Positions 5,001-5,062 of a stretch of DNA of 5,062 bases are shown one piece after another (the stretch's first letter is position 1; the number at the start of each line of letters is the position of its first letter). The notes under the pieces are model-generated. The model had not been told where the DNA came from, ran no database searches, and saw only the letters and a list, made by a program, of their open reading frames with translations. Both the position numbers and the translations under genes were made by a program. Source of the stretch: Flavobacteriales bacterium (GTDB lineage: Bacteria; Bacteroidota; Bacteroidia; Flavobacteriales; Weeksellaceae); contig CAAGLV010000028.1 in assembly GCA_900770875.1 (NCBI GenBank), positions 1 to 5,062 of the forward strand, written 5' to 3'.

Positions 5001-5062
5001 AAATCTTAACGATTCAACAAATCATCAAAAACATCGAAAATGAAATCGTGTTTGAAGCTTAC
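4997..5062 (+). CDS. Start of a coupled downstream gene (truncated); possibly N-formylglutamate amidohydrolase-like
   Basis: An ATG overlapping the stop of the ATP-grasp gene opens a frame that stays open for 22 codons to the window edge: MKILTIQQIIKNIEN, then EIVFEAY. The exact ATGA overlap and the flavobacterial codon use support a real start. The pattern of a short helix followed by an F-EA motif resembles the beginning of Bacteroidota N-formylglutamate amidohydrolase-like proteins, which I recall near gshB-like genes with a DUF1704 (QEGLA-motif) protein. With only 22 residues this family call is tentative; that a gene starts here is much surer. Confidence 0.7.
   Translation, partial: MKILTIQQIIKNIENEIVFEAY

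Overview
The window looks like ordinary chromosome from a low-GC member of the Bacteroidota, most likely Flavobacteriaceae. The evidence is AT-rich codon use, A-rich sequence instead of clear Shine-Dalgarno sites before the starts, a Bacteroidota-type TAnnTTTG promoter box before pth, and protein types typical of the group: an NlpE-like lipoprotein, a FatA-type acyl-ACP thioesterase, a DUF3820 protein and a TlpA-like thioredoxin. Genus was not determined.

Layout. Bases 1-37 probably hold the last codons of an unidentified plus-strand gene, followed by a terminator (64-97). An NlpE-like lipoprotein (139-588, +) converges on an acyl-ACP thioesterase (621-1361, -), with a bidirectional terminator between them. 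Upstream of the thioesterase on the minus strand is ribH, lumazine synthase (1417-1911). A 12-bp GCAA-tetraloop hairpin lies between the two. A further minus-strand terminator (1961-1989) closes a compact three-gene operon, transcribed pth (3203-2637) -> rhodanese-like lipoprotein (2647-2234) -> DUF3820 protein (2234-2004), whose genes overlap by 11 bp and 1 bp. Divergent from pth is a secreted TlpA/ResA-like thioredoxin (3317-3832, +) with its own terminator. After an AT-rich gap comes a glutathione-synthase-like ATP-grasp ligase (4020-5000, +). Its stop codon overlaps, as ATGA, the start of a further gene cut off by the window end, tentatively an N-formylglutamate amidohydrolase-like protein.

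How the genes fit together. Most are housekeeping: fatty acyl release, riboflavin synthesis, peptidyl-tRNA recycling. Envelope redox or stress functions recur (NlpE-like, rhodanese and TlpA-like, all with export signals), but nothing in the sequence ties them into one pathway. The part most likely to belong to a little-studied system is the right edge, where the ATP-grasp ligase is translationally coupled to the truncated gene. I saw no mobile element, CRISPR array, tRNA, rRNA or riboswitch. I do not claim a new system here; the findings are fine-scale oddities in otherwise recognisable genes.
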